A stretch of 64,000 nt of DNA from Kocuria rosea subsp. polaris. Its GTDB lineage: Bacteria; Actinomycetota; Actinomycetes; Actinomycetales; Micrococcaceae. This document shows, piece by piece, positions 54,541 through 62,640 of this stretch; position 1 is the first letter of the stretch, and every line of letters starts with the position of its first letter. The stretch lies in NCBI GenBank assembly GCA_023896275.1, contig MLDA01000006.1, forward strand, positions 62,001 through 126,000. The letters run 5' to 3'. The translations under genes were made by a program, and so were the position numbers. Under the pieces are notes generated by a model. The model was given only the letters and a program-made list of their open reading frames with translations. It searched no databases and was not told where the DNA came from.

Positions 54541-55689
54541 GTGAAGATCGCTGTGATTGCAGAATCGTTCCTTCCACACATGAATGGCGTGACCAACTCC
54601 GTACTGCAGCTGCTGCGGCACCTGCGCCGCGAGGGTCACGAGGCCGTCGTCGTAGCCCCCGCGACGAGCTGGGCCGGCCCCGCCTGGGCCACCGAGCAGG
54701 CCCCCGCCGTCGTCGAGGGCTTCGAGGTGCACGCGCTGCCGGCCCTGCCGCTCTCCGGCTACCCGAACGTGCGCGTCGCCGCGGGCACCGTGAGCCGGGT
54801 GCGCCGCCTGCTCGAGCGCGTCCGCCCCGACGTCGTGCACGTTGCCAGCCCGTTCGTACTGGGCTGGCGGGCCATCCAGGCCGCGAACCAGCTGGGGCTG
54901 CCGACGGTCTCCGTTTTCCAGACGGAGATCCCCGCCTACGCCCAGCGCTACGGTGCCCCGTGGCTCGAGCAGCTGCTCTGGAACCACGTGCGCACGATGC
55001 ACGCGGCCTCGACGATCAACCTGACCCCGAGCAGCTACTCGATGAACCAGCTGGCCGGCGCGGGAATCCCTCGGCTGCGGATGTGGCGCCGCGGGGTCGA
55101 CACGGAGCGTTTCTCCCCGGCGCGGCGTTCGGGCGAGCTGCGCCGCCGGCTGGCGCCGAACGGCGAGCGCCTCATCGGGTTCGTCGGGCGCCTCGCCGCG
55201 GAGAAGCAGGTCGAGGACCTCGCGGTGCTGGCCGACCTGCCGGACACGCGCCTCGTGATCGTCGGCTCAGGGCCGCTCAAGGCGCAGCTCCAGGAGCTGT
55301 TGCCCGAAGCGCATTTTGCCGGGTTCCTCAGCGGCGACGAGCTCGGCGAAATGGTCGCGAGTCTGGACATCTTCGTCCACCCGGGCGAATCCGAGACCTT
55401 CTGCCAGACGATCCAGGAGGCCATGGCCTGCGCGGTGCCGGTCGTCGCGGTCGGCCGCGGCGGGCCGCTCGACCTCGTCGACAACTCCCGCACCGGTTGG
55501 CTGTACGCGCCCGGGCGGCTGGCCGACCTGCGCGGCCACGTCACGGACCTCGCGTACGACGACGCCAAGCGCCAGGCGTTTGCGTCGGCGGCCTGGGCTT
55601 CAGTCCAGGGGCGGACGTGGCCCGCGCTGTGCGACGAGCTCCTGGGCCACTACCGGTCCGCGATCGCGACGGCGGGCGCCCGCGTCTAG
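54541..55689 (+). CDS. GT4-family mannosyltransferase-like glycosyltransferase
   Basis: 382-residue GT-B glycosyltransferase, family 4. N-terminal acceptor domain MKIAVIAESFLPHMNGVTNSV, PDVVHVASPFVLGWRA; C-terminal donor domain with GFVGRLAAEKQVEDL and the GESETFCQTIQEAMACAVPVVA (E-x7-E) motif. Closest by look to actinobacterial MgtA/PimB'-type GDP-mannose-dependent alpha-mannosyltransferases that build (lipo)glycans. GTG 54541. No other cell-wall gene is adjacent, so acceptor is open. Followed by the convergent aldolase gene 12 bases on. Confidence 0.88.
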   Translation: MKIAVIAESFLPHMNGVTNSVLQLLRHLRREGHEAVVVAPATSWAGPAWATEQAPAVVEGFEVHALPALPLSGYPNVRVAAGTVSRVRRLLERVRPDVVHVASPFVLGWRAIQAANQLGLPTVSVFQTEIPAYAQRYGAPWLEQLLWNHVRTMHAASTINLTPSSYSMNQLAGAGIPRLRMWRRGVDTERFSPARRSGELRRRLAPNGERLIGFVGRLAAEKQVEDLAVLADLPDTRLVIVGSGPLKAQLQELLPEAHFAGFLSGDELGEMVASLDIFVHPGESETFCQTIQEAMACAVPVVAVGRGGPLDLVDNSRTGWLYAPGRLADLRGHVTDLAYDDAKRQAFASAAWASVQGRTWPALCDELLGHYRSAIATAGARV

Positions 55690-55701
55690 TGGGTCCGGCC
55701 C

Positions 55702-56520
55702 CTAATAGCTGGCCGGTCGGTCCCCCGAACCGTCCGCGATGTACTTCGCGGCGAGCGCCTCGGTGCCCCGGGCCAGCAGCGCGACGTCAGCGCCCACGTT
55801 GACGAAGTCCGCCCCGGCCGCGATGTACTCGCGCGCCTGCGACTCGACGAACGCGTTGACGCCGACGATCTTTCCGGCCGCCTTGACGTCCGCGATCGTC
55901 CGCTTCACGGCCGCGACGACGTCGGGGTGGTCCTGCTGGCCGAGCAGCCCCATGGTCGCGGCCAGATCCGACGGCCCGATGAACACGGCGTCGATCCCGT
56001 CGACCGCGGCGATCTGGGCCGCGTTGGCCACGGCCTCAGCGGACTCGATCTGCACGATGAGCGTGATGAACTCGTCGGCGCGCGCGAGGTAGTCCGGCAC
56101 GCGGTTCCAGCGGGCCGATCGGGCGAGCGCGGAGCCGACTCCGCGCACGCCGGCCGGGGCGTAGCGGACGGCGGAGACGGCGGAGACGGCGTCGTCGGGC
56201 GTGTTCACCATGGGAACGATCAGGGACTGCGCGCCGAGGTCGAGGAACTGCTTGATGAGCACCGCGTCGTTGAAGGGCACCCGGACCACGCAGACGCAGT
56301 CGTAGCCGGCGACGGCCCGCAGCTGGGCGAGCACGGACTCGAGGTTGACGGGGCCGTGCTCGGCGTCGATGAGCACGTAGTCCAGGCCGGACCCGGCACA
56401 GATCTCGGCGGCGCCGGCATCCCCCGAGCAGACGAACATGCCGGCGACGGTGCGGCCGGCGGACCGATCGCCGGAGAACAGGTCCTTGAAGGACTTCGGC
56501 GGGTCTAGACGAAACGGCAT
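55702..56520 (-). CDS. hpaI: HpaI/HpcH-type 2-keto-3-deoxy-acid aldolase
   Basis: 272-residue class II, metal-dependent aldolase. DYVLIDAEHGPVNLESV, the conserved Arg in CVVRVPFND, VPMVNTPDDAVSAVSAVRYAP and VFIGPSDLAATMGL are the expected HpaI blocks. It cleaves 4-hydroxy-2-oxoheptanedioate to pyruvate and succinic semialdehyde in the homoprotocatechuate pathway; HpaI-like enzymes can also use other aldols. ATG 56520 lies inside the end of hpaH (16-base overlap). Confidence 0.86.
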   Translation of the reverse strand: MPFRLDPPKSFKDLFSGDRSAGRTVAGMFVCSGDAGAAEICAGSGLDYVLIDAEHGPVNLESVLAQLRAVAGYDCVCVVRVPFNDAVLIKQFLDLGAQSLIVPMVNTPDDAVSAVSAVRYAPAGVRGVGSALARSARWNRVPDYLARADEFITLIVQIESAEAVANAAQIAAVDGIDAVFIGPSDLAATMGLLGQQDHPDVVAAVKRTIADVKAAGKIVGVNAFVESQAREYIAAGADFVNVGADVALLARGTEALAAKYIADGSGDRPASY

Positions 56521-57290
56521 GTCACCGTCCCCAACTGGCCGTAGTCGGCGAGCACGGTGTCGCCTGCGTGCACCCACATCGGACGCGTGAAGGAGCCGGC
56601 CAGGATGATCTCGCCGGCCTTGAGCCCGTCGCCGTGCGGGGCGATTTTGTTGGCGAGCCAGTGCACGCCGGAGGCCGGGTGGTTGAGGACTCCGGCGCCG
56701 ACCCCCGTCTCCTCGACGACCTGGTTCTTGAACAGGATCGCGGAGACCCAGCGCAGGTCGACGTCGTTCGGCCGCACCGGGTTGCCGCCGATGACCATGG
56801 AGCCCATGGCCGCGTTGTCGGAGATGGTGTCGACGATCGTGCGGCCCTCCATCTCGATGCGGGAGTCGAGGATCTCCAGGGCGGGCACCACGTAGTCGGT
56901 CGCGTCGAGCACGTCGAAGATTGTGGCGTTGGGGCCGGTGATGTCGCGGCCGAGCTTGAAGGCGAGCTCGACCTCGACCCGCGGGTGCGTGTAGTCGGCC
57001 CACGTGATCTCGACGCCGGTCTCGTGGATCATGTCGTCAAAGATGATGCCGTAGTCGGGCTCGGTGATGCCGGTGGCCATCTGCATGGCGCGCGAGGTGA
57101 GGCCGATCTTGCGGCCCGCGAGCCGGCGCCCGTCCTCCTCGCTGCGCTTGCGCCACAGGTTCTGCACCCGGTAGGAGTCCTCGATGGTCATCTCCGGGTA
57201 GCGGGCCGTGAGCCGCTTGACCGGCGTGCGGTTCTTTCCCGCCGCGACGAGTTCGTCCGCGATCTCGGTTATGGTCTCGTCACTGAGCAT
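56505..57290 (-). CDS. hpaH: 2-Oxo-hept-3-ene-1,7-dioate hydratase
   Basis: 261-residue hydratase of the fumarylacetoacetase/4-oxalocrotonate-decarboxylase superfamily. RKIGLTSRAMQMATGITEPDYG, THPRVEVELAFKLGRDI (acidic metal ligands), NAAMGSMVIGGNPVRPNDVDLRW and ILAGSFTRPMWVHAGD match HpaH; length agrees (about 265). It hydrates the product of homoprotocatechuate ring cleavage before the HpaI step. ATG 57290. The upstream pathway genes (dioxygenase, dehydrogenase, isomerase, transporter) are not in the window. Confidence 0.87.
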   Translation of the reverse strand: MLSDETITEIADELVAAGKNRTPVKRLTARYPEMTIEDSYRVQNLWRKRSEEDGRRLAGRKIGLTSRAMQMATGITEPDYGIIFDDMIHETGVEITWADYTHPRVEVELAFKLGRDITGPNATIFDVLDATDYVVPALEILDSRIEMEGRTIVDTISDNAAMGSMVIGGNPVRPNDVDLRWVSAILFKNQVVEETGVGAGVLNHPASGVHWLANKIAPHGDGLKAGEIILAGSFTRPMWVHAGDTVLADYGQLGTVTCRFV

Positions 57291-57461
57291 GCATGCGCCT
57301 TCCGCCTCTTCGCGAATCCGCCGGTTCCGGCGGGCTGTCACCGTCGCGGCCCGCCCCGGTGGGCAGGCCGTGCCGATGGTGACCATGCTAGCGCCCGACG
57401 ACGCCGGCGGCCCGCCTCCCAGCACTGACGGCCGTCGGCTGCGCGCAGCGTCAACGCGCGG

Positions 57462-57860
57462 TCACCCCGCGTCAAGCCCCGGGGCGAGGACGGTCAGTCC
57501 CAGCGACTCCGCGGCGTCGGCCATGCGCAGGTCGTAGGTGACGACGGCGTCCACGTCGAGCGTGCTCGCGGTGGCGAGATGGAGGGCATCGAGACTACGC
57601 AAATGACGTCCCGGGAGCACGCCCGCCGCCCAGTACGTGGACCGTGCCATCTCGAACAACGAGATCCCATCCAGAACGTGGCTAACGGTGCCCTGCGACA
57701 GCTCTTCGGCCCGGGCCGCGGCCCGCCGCATCTCCGTCTCGAGCAGAATCGAGGCGACGAGCTCTGGCCGCTCGTGATCGATCGCGGCCACCAACGCGGC
57801 CGTTTCGGCCTCGGCGACGGCGAGCTTCAGCGCGGCCGAGGTATCGAGATACCAGCGCAC
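57462..57860 (-). CDS. vapC: VapC-type PIN-domain toxin
   Basis: 132-residue PIN-domain ribonuclease. Acidic active-site residues appear in WYLDTSAALKL (Asp near 5), LLETEMRRA (Glu), SLDALHLATA (Asp) and VTYDLRMADAAESLGL (Asp). Probably cleaves RNA when free of antitoxin. GTG 57860 overlaps the antitoxin stop by one base (TAGTG), which fixes the start and couples translation. Confidence 0.88.
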   Translation of the reverse strand: MRWYLDTSAALKLAVAEAETAALVAAIDHERPELVASILLETEMRRAAARAEELSQGTVSHVLDGISLFEMARSTYWAAGVLPGRHLRSLDALHLATASTLDVDAVVTYDLRMADAAESLGLTVLAPGLDAG

Positions 57861-58102
57861 TACCGATCCCCCCGCAACTCGTCGAGGATGTCCGCCGTCG
57901 TCTCGGCGAGGACGACGGCGGCCGGCCAGACGATGTCCGCGTTGGCCGGCTTGACGCACTTGAGTTCGTCCCGACCATCGGCTGGCACGATCCTCGCGAC
58001 GGGGACGCCGCGTCGCGTTACCTCGTACGTCTCACCCTGCTCGACACCACGCATGATCTCGGCGTTGTCATTGCGCAGCTCGCGTTGACTGATCGTCTTC
58101 AT
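57860..58102 (-). CDS. Phd/YefM-family antitoxin of the VapC pair
   Basis: 80 residues: MKTISQRELRNDNAEIMRGVEQGETYEVTRRGVPVARIVP is a classical Phd/YefM DNA-binding domain; the C-terminal 35 residues (ADIVWPAAVVLAETTADILDEL) should wrap the toxin. ATG 58102 is 6 bases after TACGGT (58114-58109), so leaderless. It should repress its own operon together with VapC. Confidence 0.9.
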   Translation of the reverse strand: MKTISQRELRNDNAEIMRGVEQGETYEVTRRGVPVARIVPADGRDELKCVKPANADIVWPAAVVLAETTADILDELRGDR

Positions 58103-58152
58103 GCGTCAACCGTAGCATCTCGTAGCACATTCGAGAAGACCCCACGGACGCT

Positions 58153-58860
58153 TTACATGTGGTTGCCATTCACGCTCGCGAGCAGGTCCTCGAACGGCAT
58201 CGACGCTGCGCTGGCGCCTCCGACCGCCGCGGCGTCAAGGGTGCGAGCCTCGCCTGCCGACGCGTCCGCACCGGCCGCTGCGGCGCCGGCGGTCAGCGCG
58301 AGGGCCAGCTCGCGCCCGGCGCGGCGGGTGCGGGAGGTGAGGGCGTCGTCGTCGTACCCGGCAGATCCCTCCGAACCCCAGTCGCCGGGGGCGGCGAAGA
58401 CCCCGGTGGGCACCACCTCGGCCTTGAGGTAGGCAAAGACGGGCCGCAGGGCGTAGTCGATCACGAGCGAGTGCCGCGCCGAGCCGCCCGTGGCGGCCAG
58501 GACGACGGGCATTCCGGCGAGCGCGCTCGGGTCGAGCACGTCGAGGAAGGACTTGAAGAGCCCGGAGACGGACGCGGTGAAGACGGGGCTCACGGCGACG
58601 AGTGCATCAGCGCCGGCCACCCGGTCGATCGCGGCCTGGAGGCGCGGGCTCGCGTAGCGGGAGACCATGGCGTTGGCGATGTCGCCGGCGTATTCGCGCA
58701 GCTCGACGACGTCGACGCGGGCGCTGCCGCCGAGGGCCTCGACCGACTGCGCGGTGGCCTCGGCGATCCGGTCGCCAAGCAGTCGGCTGGTCGAGGGGAC
58801 ACCGAGCCCGCCCGAGACCACCACGATGTTCTTGATGTTTACTGCGCTGCCGACACCCAT
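58153..58860 (-). CDS. NADPH-dependent FMN reductase (MsuE/SfnE-like)
   Basis: 235-residue flavodoxin-like reductase. NIVVVSGGLGVPSTSRLLGDRIAEA holds the FMN-phosphate loop, ADALVAVSPVFTASVSGLFKSFLDVL the second conserved block, and AATGGSARHSLVIDYALRPVFAYL the third. Such proteins supply reduced FMN to monooxygenases, e.g. for sulfonates, in the CE1759/MsuE group. The C-terminal 50 residues are Ala-rich. ATG 58860 follows GAGAGGAG. Its upstream AT-rich inverted repeat is probably an operator; no monooxygenase is adjacent. Confidence 0.87.
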   Translation of the reverse strand: MGVGSAVNIKNIVVVSGGLGVPSTSRLLGDRIAEATAQSVEALGGSARVDVVELREYAGDIANAMVSRYASPRLQAAIDRVAGADALVAVSPVFTASVSGLFKSFLDVLDPSALAGMPVVLAATGGSARHSLVIDYALRPVFAYLKAEVVPTGVFAAPGDWGSEGSAGYDDDALTSRTRRAGRELALALTAGAAAAGADASAGEARTLDAAAVGGASAASMPFEDLLASVNGNHM

Positions 58861-58900
58861 GGCCAGCTCCTCTCTTGGCGACCAGGGCGGCCGCCGTCGA

Positions 58901-58922
58901 TTTTATGCATTTGCATATAAAA
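58901..58922. promoter_or_regulatory. AT-rich inverted repeat upstream of the FMN reductase
   Basis: TTTTATGCATTTGCATATAAAA, broken at 20 residues for description as TTTTATGCA / TT / TGCATATAAAA, is an imperfect inverted repeat in strongly AT-rich DNA inside a 70% GC window. It lies 41-62 bases before the start and contains -10-like TATAAAAT on the minus strand. Likely operator plus promoter. Confidence 0.5.
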
Positions 58923-58967
58923 CCGCGGAGGCGCACCGAGTATTCCCGGGGCCCGAGAGGCATCCCC

Positions 58968-59468
58968 CTACGACCGGGGGCGCAGCATCATCGGCAACAA
59001 CAGGAGCATGAACAGGCCAGCGAGAAGCACGCCGCCGCCGACCCACAGGGCCGCGACGCGATGCAGCGCGACGTCGACGACGAAGAACACGGCGAGGCTG
59101 ATCACGAGCCCGACCGCCAGGGTGGACATCCGCACGACGCGGTGGCCGTAGCGGACAGTCCGCTGCTTGACCCGGCGCTGGAAGAATCGCCGATGGATGG
59201 CCACCGGCACCATGAGCAGCCCGGTCACCAGTGCGGCCGACACGAGCAGCACGACGTAGACGCGGACCTGGAAGTCGCTCAGGTCGCTGAAGGCCGAATG
59301 AAACGGGAGCGTCATGAGGAACGCGGTCATGATCTGCGTGCCCATCTGCAGGACGCGCAGCTCCTGCAGCAGCTCGATCCAGTTCCTGTCGAACCTCTCG
59401 GCATCGCTCTCGTCCCGCTCGTAACTCCCGCTCACGTCGAACTCACGGCGGGATTTCGGTCCCTTCAT
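58968..59468 (-). CDS. DUF6328-family membrane protein
   Basis: 166 residues: a charged N-terminal segment (SYERDESDAERFDRNWIELLQELRVLQMG) followed by four helices, e.g. FLMTLPFHSAFSDL, VYVVLLVSAALVTGLLMVPV, MSTLAVGLVISLAVFFVVDV and VGGGVLLAGLFMLLLLPMML. The Q-E-LRVLQ.GxQ-I block fits DUF6328. Function unknown. ATG 59468 is 7 bases after TAATGT (59481-59476), probably leaderless. Confidence 0.78.
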   Translation of the reverse strand: MKGPKSRREFDVSGSYERDESDAERFDRNWIELLQELRVLQMGTQIMTAFLMTLPFHSAFSDLSDFQVRVYVVLLVSAALVTGLLMVPVAIHRRFFQRRVKQRTVRYGHRVVRMSTLAVGLVISLAVFFVVDVALHRVAALWVGGGVLLAGLFMLLLLPMMLRPRS

Positions 59469-59610
59469 ACCGCGAACATTAGTCTTCGAAACCGCGAAGG
59501 TGAACAGAGGCTGACGAGAATCTGGGAATCCTCCCAACCCACTAGCCACACTAGGCCTGCGACGCTAGCGTGGCGGTTGTCAGCATTTGTCACGCACCAG
59601 GAGGGTACAG

Positions 59611-60123
59611 ATGGCAGAAACCAACGATTCCCGCTTCACCGTCCCGGGCCTTTCGCTCGAGGACGGGCATCGCGTCGGCGCCGCCCTGCAGGAGCGGCTG
59701 CACACCCTCAACGACCTGCAGCTCACCCTCAAGCACGCCCACTGGAACGTCGTCGGGCGCGGATTCATCTCGGTGCACGAGATGCTCGACCCGCAGATCG
59801 AACTCGTCCGCGGCTTCGTCGACGAGATCGCCGAACGCATGGCGACGCTGGGCGTCGCGCCGAACGGGCTGCCGGGCGCCCTCGTCGCCACCCGCGAGTG
59901 GGACGACTACGACGTCGGCCGGGGCAGCACGCAGGAACACCTCGCGGCGCTGGACCATGTCTACAACGGAGTCATCTCCTCGCAGCGCGACGTGATCAGC
60001 GTCGTCGCGGAGATCGACCCGATCACCGAGGACATGCTGATCGCCCAGACCGGCAAGCTCGAGCTGTTCCAGTGGTTCATGCGCAGCCACCTCGAGAACG
60101 ACGCCGGCGAGCTCAGCAGCTGA
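59611..60123 (+). CDS. dps: Dps-family ferritin-like DNA-protection protein
   Basis: 170-residue Dps. Ferroxidase ligands at the dimer interface are visible: His44 in KHAHWNVVG, His56 and Asp60 in VHEMLD, Glu in DEIAERMATLG. It forms a dodecamer that oxidises Fe2+ with H2O2 and guards DNA. AGGAGGG ahead of ATG 59611. Co-directional with the CsbD-like gene 36 bases on, forming a stress pair. Confidence 0.92.
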   Translation: MAETNDSRFTVPGLSLEDGHRVGAALQERLHTLNDLQLTLKHAHWNVVGRGFISVHEMLDPQIELVRGFVDEIAERMATLGVAPNGLPGALVATREWDDYDVGRGSTQEHLAALDHVYNGVISSQRDVISVVAEIDPITEDMLIAQTGKLELFQWFMRSHLENDAGELSS

Positions 60124-60159
60124 CCAGACCACCCAAGAAATCACTAGCAGGAGGAACAC

Positions 60160-60354
60160 ATGTCGCTTTCTGACAAGATCTCGAACAAGGCCCAGGAGCT
60201 CTCCGGCAAGGCCAAGGAAGCCGCCGGCGACGCCACCGACAACAAGGATCTGAAGGCCGAAGGCCTCAAGGATCAGGCGGAGGCCGGCCTGAAGCAGGCC
60301 GGCGAGAAGGTCTCCGATGCCGCCGAGTCCGCGGCGGATCACTTCAAGAAGTAA
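60160..60354 (+). CDS. CsbD-like general stress protein
   Basis: 64-residue, highly charged, Lys/Ala/Glu-rich helical protein (SDKISNKAQELSGKAKEAAG, DLKAEGLKDQAEAGLKQAGE), the CsbD layout: small stress proteins induced by sigma-B-like factors and probably disordered until bound. Strong GCAGGAGG site ahead of ATG 60160. Followed immediately by a hairpin terminator. Confidence 0.88.
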   Translation: MSLSDKISNKAQELSGKAKEAAGDATDNKDLKAEGLKDQAEAGLKQAGEKVSDAAESAADHFKK

Positions 60355-60370
60355 TCCCGCAGTTCCGACC

Positions 60371-60402
60371 GTCAGCGCCCCGCCTCAAGGCGGGGCGCTG
60401 AC
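60371..60402 (+). terminator. Terminator after dps-csbD
   Basis: A perfect 14-bp stem (60371-60384 with 60389-60402) closed by a TCAA tetraloop and followed by GTTTGT. Ends the stress pair. Confidence 0.85.
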
Positions 60403-60462
60403 GTTTGTCTGCCCGGCCGCTCACGCCTCGCGGCGGCAGCACCGAGGGGACATAATGAAGCC

Positions 60463-60912
60463 ATGGACACTCCGATGTCCGAGGACCGCCTCGACGAGTT
60501 CAGACGGCTGCGGCGCGCACGGGACCGGATGGACCGGGACTTCGCGCAACCCCTCGACGTGCCGGCGCTCGCCAGAACGGCGTTCATGTCCCCGGCCCAC
60601 TTCAGCCGCCGCTTCCGCGAGGCCTACGGCGAGACCCCCTACTCGTACCTGATGACCCGGCGCATCGAGCGCGCCAAGGCGCTGCTTCGCCGCGGCGACA
60701 TGTCCGTCACCGACGTCTGCTTCGCCGTTGGCGCGATGAGCCTCGGCTCGTTCTCCTCGAAGTTCACCCAGCTCGTCGGGGAATCCCCCAGCGCCTACCG
60801 GGACCGGGACCACACCGCGATGCAGGACCTGCGGATCTGTCAGGTCATGGCGATCACACGCCCGCGGAAACCGAGCAGTTCTGGAGAAGCGCACCGGCAG
60901 TCGGCACCGTAG
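60463..60912 (+). CDS. AraC-family regulator, single-domain
   Basis: 149 residues, essentially the two helix-turn-helix units of AraC/XylS (about 30-115): LDVPALARTAFMSPAHFSRRF, then MSVTDVCFAVGAMSLGSFSSKF with ESPSAYRDR. No sensor domain, so it may work by level or partner. ATG 60463 is 6 bases after CATAAT (60451-60456), leaderless. The VOC gene follows after 10 bases; this AraC-VOC pairing is common and suggests joint control. Confidence 0.88.
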   Translation: MDTPMSEDRLDEFRRLRRARDRMDRDFAQPLDVPALARTAFMSPAHFSRRFREAYGETPYSYLMTRRIERAKALLRRGDMSVTDVCFAVGAMSLGSFSSKFTQLVGESPSAYRDRDHTAMQDLRICQVMAITRPRKPSSSGEAHRQSAP

Positions 60913-60922
60913 CGTTCAGGAC

Positions 60923-61327
60923 ATGAACATTTCATTGAGTCAGGTCCATGTATACGCAGACGACGCCGACGCCGCCCTTTCCTTCTACCGGGACGCGCTG
61001 GGACTGGATGTCGGGTTGGAGGTGGAGAACGACGGCTTCCGCTACATCACCCTCGTCTCCGGGGCGCAGCCCGACGTCAAGCTGGTCCTCTTCCACCCGC
61101 GGGCCGGCCGGTCGCAGGAGAACGGAGACGCGATCGCCGCGCTCCTGGCCAAAGGCGAGCTCGGGAGCATCCACCTTCGCTCCGACGATCTCGAAGCGAC
61201 CTTCACCAGGATCGCCGAGACCCCAGGCGCCGAGATCGTGCAGGAACCGGCCGACCAGCCGTGGGGTGTGCGTGACGGTGCCGTCCGCGACCCCGCCGGA
61301 AACCTCGTCCGCATCGAGCAGGGCTAA
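60923..61327 (+). CDS. VOC-family protein downstream of AraC regulator
   Basis: 134-residue VOC-fold protein. VHVYADDADAALSFYRDALGL and ITLVSGAQPDVKLVLFHP form the first module; SIHLRSDDLEATFTRIAE and VRDPAGNLVRIEQ the second, ending with the metal-ligand-type Glu. Likely a dimeric glyoxalase/dioxygenase-like enzyme with unknown substrate. It does not resemble the two VOC paralogues at 11.5 and 13.8 kb beyond the fold. Confidence 0.85.
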   Translation: MNISLSQVHVYADDADAALSFYRDALGLDVGLEVENDGFRYITLVSGAQPDVKLVLFHPRAGRSQENGDAIAALLAKGELGSIHLRSDDLEATFTRIAETPGAEIVQEPADQPWGVRDGAVRDPAGNLVRIEQG

Positions 61328-61342
61328 CCCTCCCGGCATGCC

Positions 61343-61385
61343 AAGGGCCGTCCCCCACGCACTGATGGCGTGGGGGACGGCCCTT
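61343..61385. terminator. Bidirectional terminator between VOC and SDR genes
   Basis: A perfect 18-bp stem (61343-61360 with 61368-61385) and a 7-base loop between convergent genes. In both directions it is followed by a TT-containing tail. Confidence 0.85.
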
Positions 61386-61412
61386 GTTGCTGCGGGAGGG
61401 GCGCGGTACGGC

Positions 61413-62312
61413 TTACGGGGAGGCCTTGCCGCCGTTCACGTTGAGGGTCTCGCCCAGGACGTAACTGGCGTCCTCGCTCGCGAGGAAGACGTAGGCCGCC
61501 GCCAGCTCTGCCGGTTGCCCGGCCCGCCCGAGGGGGACGTCGTGGCCAAAGGTCGGCAGACGCTCCTTGGGCTGTCCGTCCGAGACCTGGAGCGGCGTCC
61601 AGATTGGTCCCGGCGCCACGGCATTGACGCGGATGCCGCGCGGGCCGAGCTGCTCGGCGAGCCCCTTCGTGAATGCGTTGATGGCGGCCTTGGTCGTTGC
61701 GTAGTCGAGCAGGTGAGCCGAGGGCTCGTAGGCCTGGATCGACGTCGTGTTGATGATCGATCCGCCCGCCGGAAGGTGCTTCAGCGCGGCGCGCGACAGC
61801 GTGAACATCGCCAGAATGTTGACCTGGAAGGTCTCCTCCACCTGTTTGTCGTCGAGGTCCTCCAACTGCTCGGAGAAGATCTGCTTGCCGGCGTTGTTGA
61901 CGAGGATGTCGAGTCCCCCGAGGGCCTCGACGGCATCCTCCACGAGCCGGCCCCGGTAGTCGAGGTCGAGCAAGTCACCCGGGAGCCCGACCCCGGTGCG
62001 GCCCGCGGACTCGATTTGCTCAAGGACGTGGCGGGCGTCCTCCTCCTCGGCCGGGAGGTAGGCGATGGCGACGTCGGCACCTTCCCGCGCGTAGGCGATC
62101 GCTACGGCCGCGCCGATACCTGAATCGCCGCCCGTGATCAGGGCCTTTCGTCCCGCGAGGCGGCCCGAGCCTTCGTAGCTTTTCTCGCCGAGGTCTGCCC
62201 GCGGCTCGAGCTTCGCGTCGAGCCCGGGTTCCGGCTGGTCTTGCTGGGGCGGGGAGAGCTTCGGGTACTTGGTGACGGGGTTGTTGAGGTCGGTTGTGGA
62301 ATCATCCGGCAT
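61413..62312 (-). CDS. SDR-family oxidoreductase (YghA/GsiB-associated glucose dehydrogenase type)
   Basis: 299-residue short-chain dehydrogenase of the extended-N-terminus type: about 50 leading residues (LSPPQQDQPEPGLDAKLEP) before the cofactor motif ALITGGDSGIGAAVA, then NNAGKQIF, Ser in TTSIQAYEP, and the YATTK active site, ending VLGETLNVNGGKASP. Such proteins, with stress-operon contexts, act on sugars or aldehydes with NAD(P). ATG 62312 follows GAGGAG. Overlaps the small acidic protein gene by 11 bases; likely one operon with the Rho_N gene. Confidence 0.88.
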   Translation of the reverse strand: MPDDSTTDLNNPVTKYPKLSPPQQDQPEPGLDAKLEPRADLGEKSYEGSGRLAGRKALITGGDSGIGAAVAIAYAREGADVAIAYLPAEEEDARHVLEQIESAGRTGVGLPGDLLDLDYRGRLVEDAVEALGGLDILVNNAGKQIFSEQLEDLDDKQVEETFQVNILAMFTLSRAALKHLPAGGSIINTTSIQAYEPSAHLLDYATTKAAINAFTKGLAEQLGPRGIRVNAVAPGPIWTPLQVSDGQPKERLPTFGHDVPLGRAGQPAELAAAYVFLASEDASYVLGETLNVNGGKASP

Positions 62313-62598
62313 CGAATCGCTCCTCTTCGTCGTTAGGTCCTTCAGCACCGCGCGCGGTTTCCTCACCGGAACCGTCAGGCAGTTCGTCCGGGTCCGGTCG
62401 CGGGGTGTCCGGGATGGGCGGCGGCAGCAGCAGGTCCCCGTCGATCGGGTCCAGTGCGTCGCGCAACGGATCCTCTTCGTCGAGCGTCGAGGGCTCGTCC
62501 TGGGATCCGCCGGTTCCCGGCTGGGAGTCGCGCCCGTCGAGCGGCGGGGCGCCCGGCTCGTCGTCGTCTGGTTCGATGTAAGGATCTGTGCTCATCAT
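62302..62598 (-). CDS. Small acidic Pro-rich protein
   Basis: 98 residues, very acidic and Pro/Gly-rich (STDPYIEPDDDEPGAPPLDG, DPIDGDLLLPPPIPDTPRPD), no membrane segment; probably disordered. Not a recognised domain. GGAGGAAGC ahead of ATG 62598 supports it as a real gene, as does its place between the Rho_N and SDR genes with an 11-base overlap. Confidence 0.6.
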   Translation of the reverse strand: MMSTDPYIEPDDDEPGAPPLDGRDSQPGTGGSQDEPSTLDEEDPLRDALDPIDGDLLLPPPIPDTPRPDPDELPDGSGEETARGAEGPNDEEERFDAG

Positions 62599-62640
62599 GC
62601 TTCCTCCGTCGGTTGAGGTTCGGCGTGTGTGGCGACAGCG

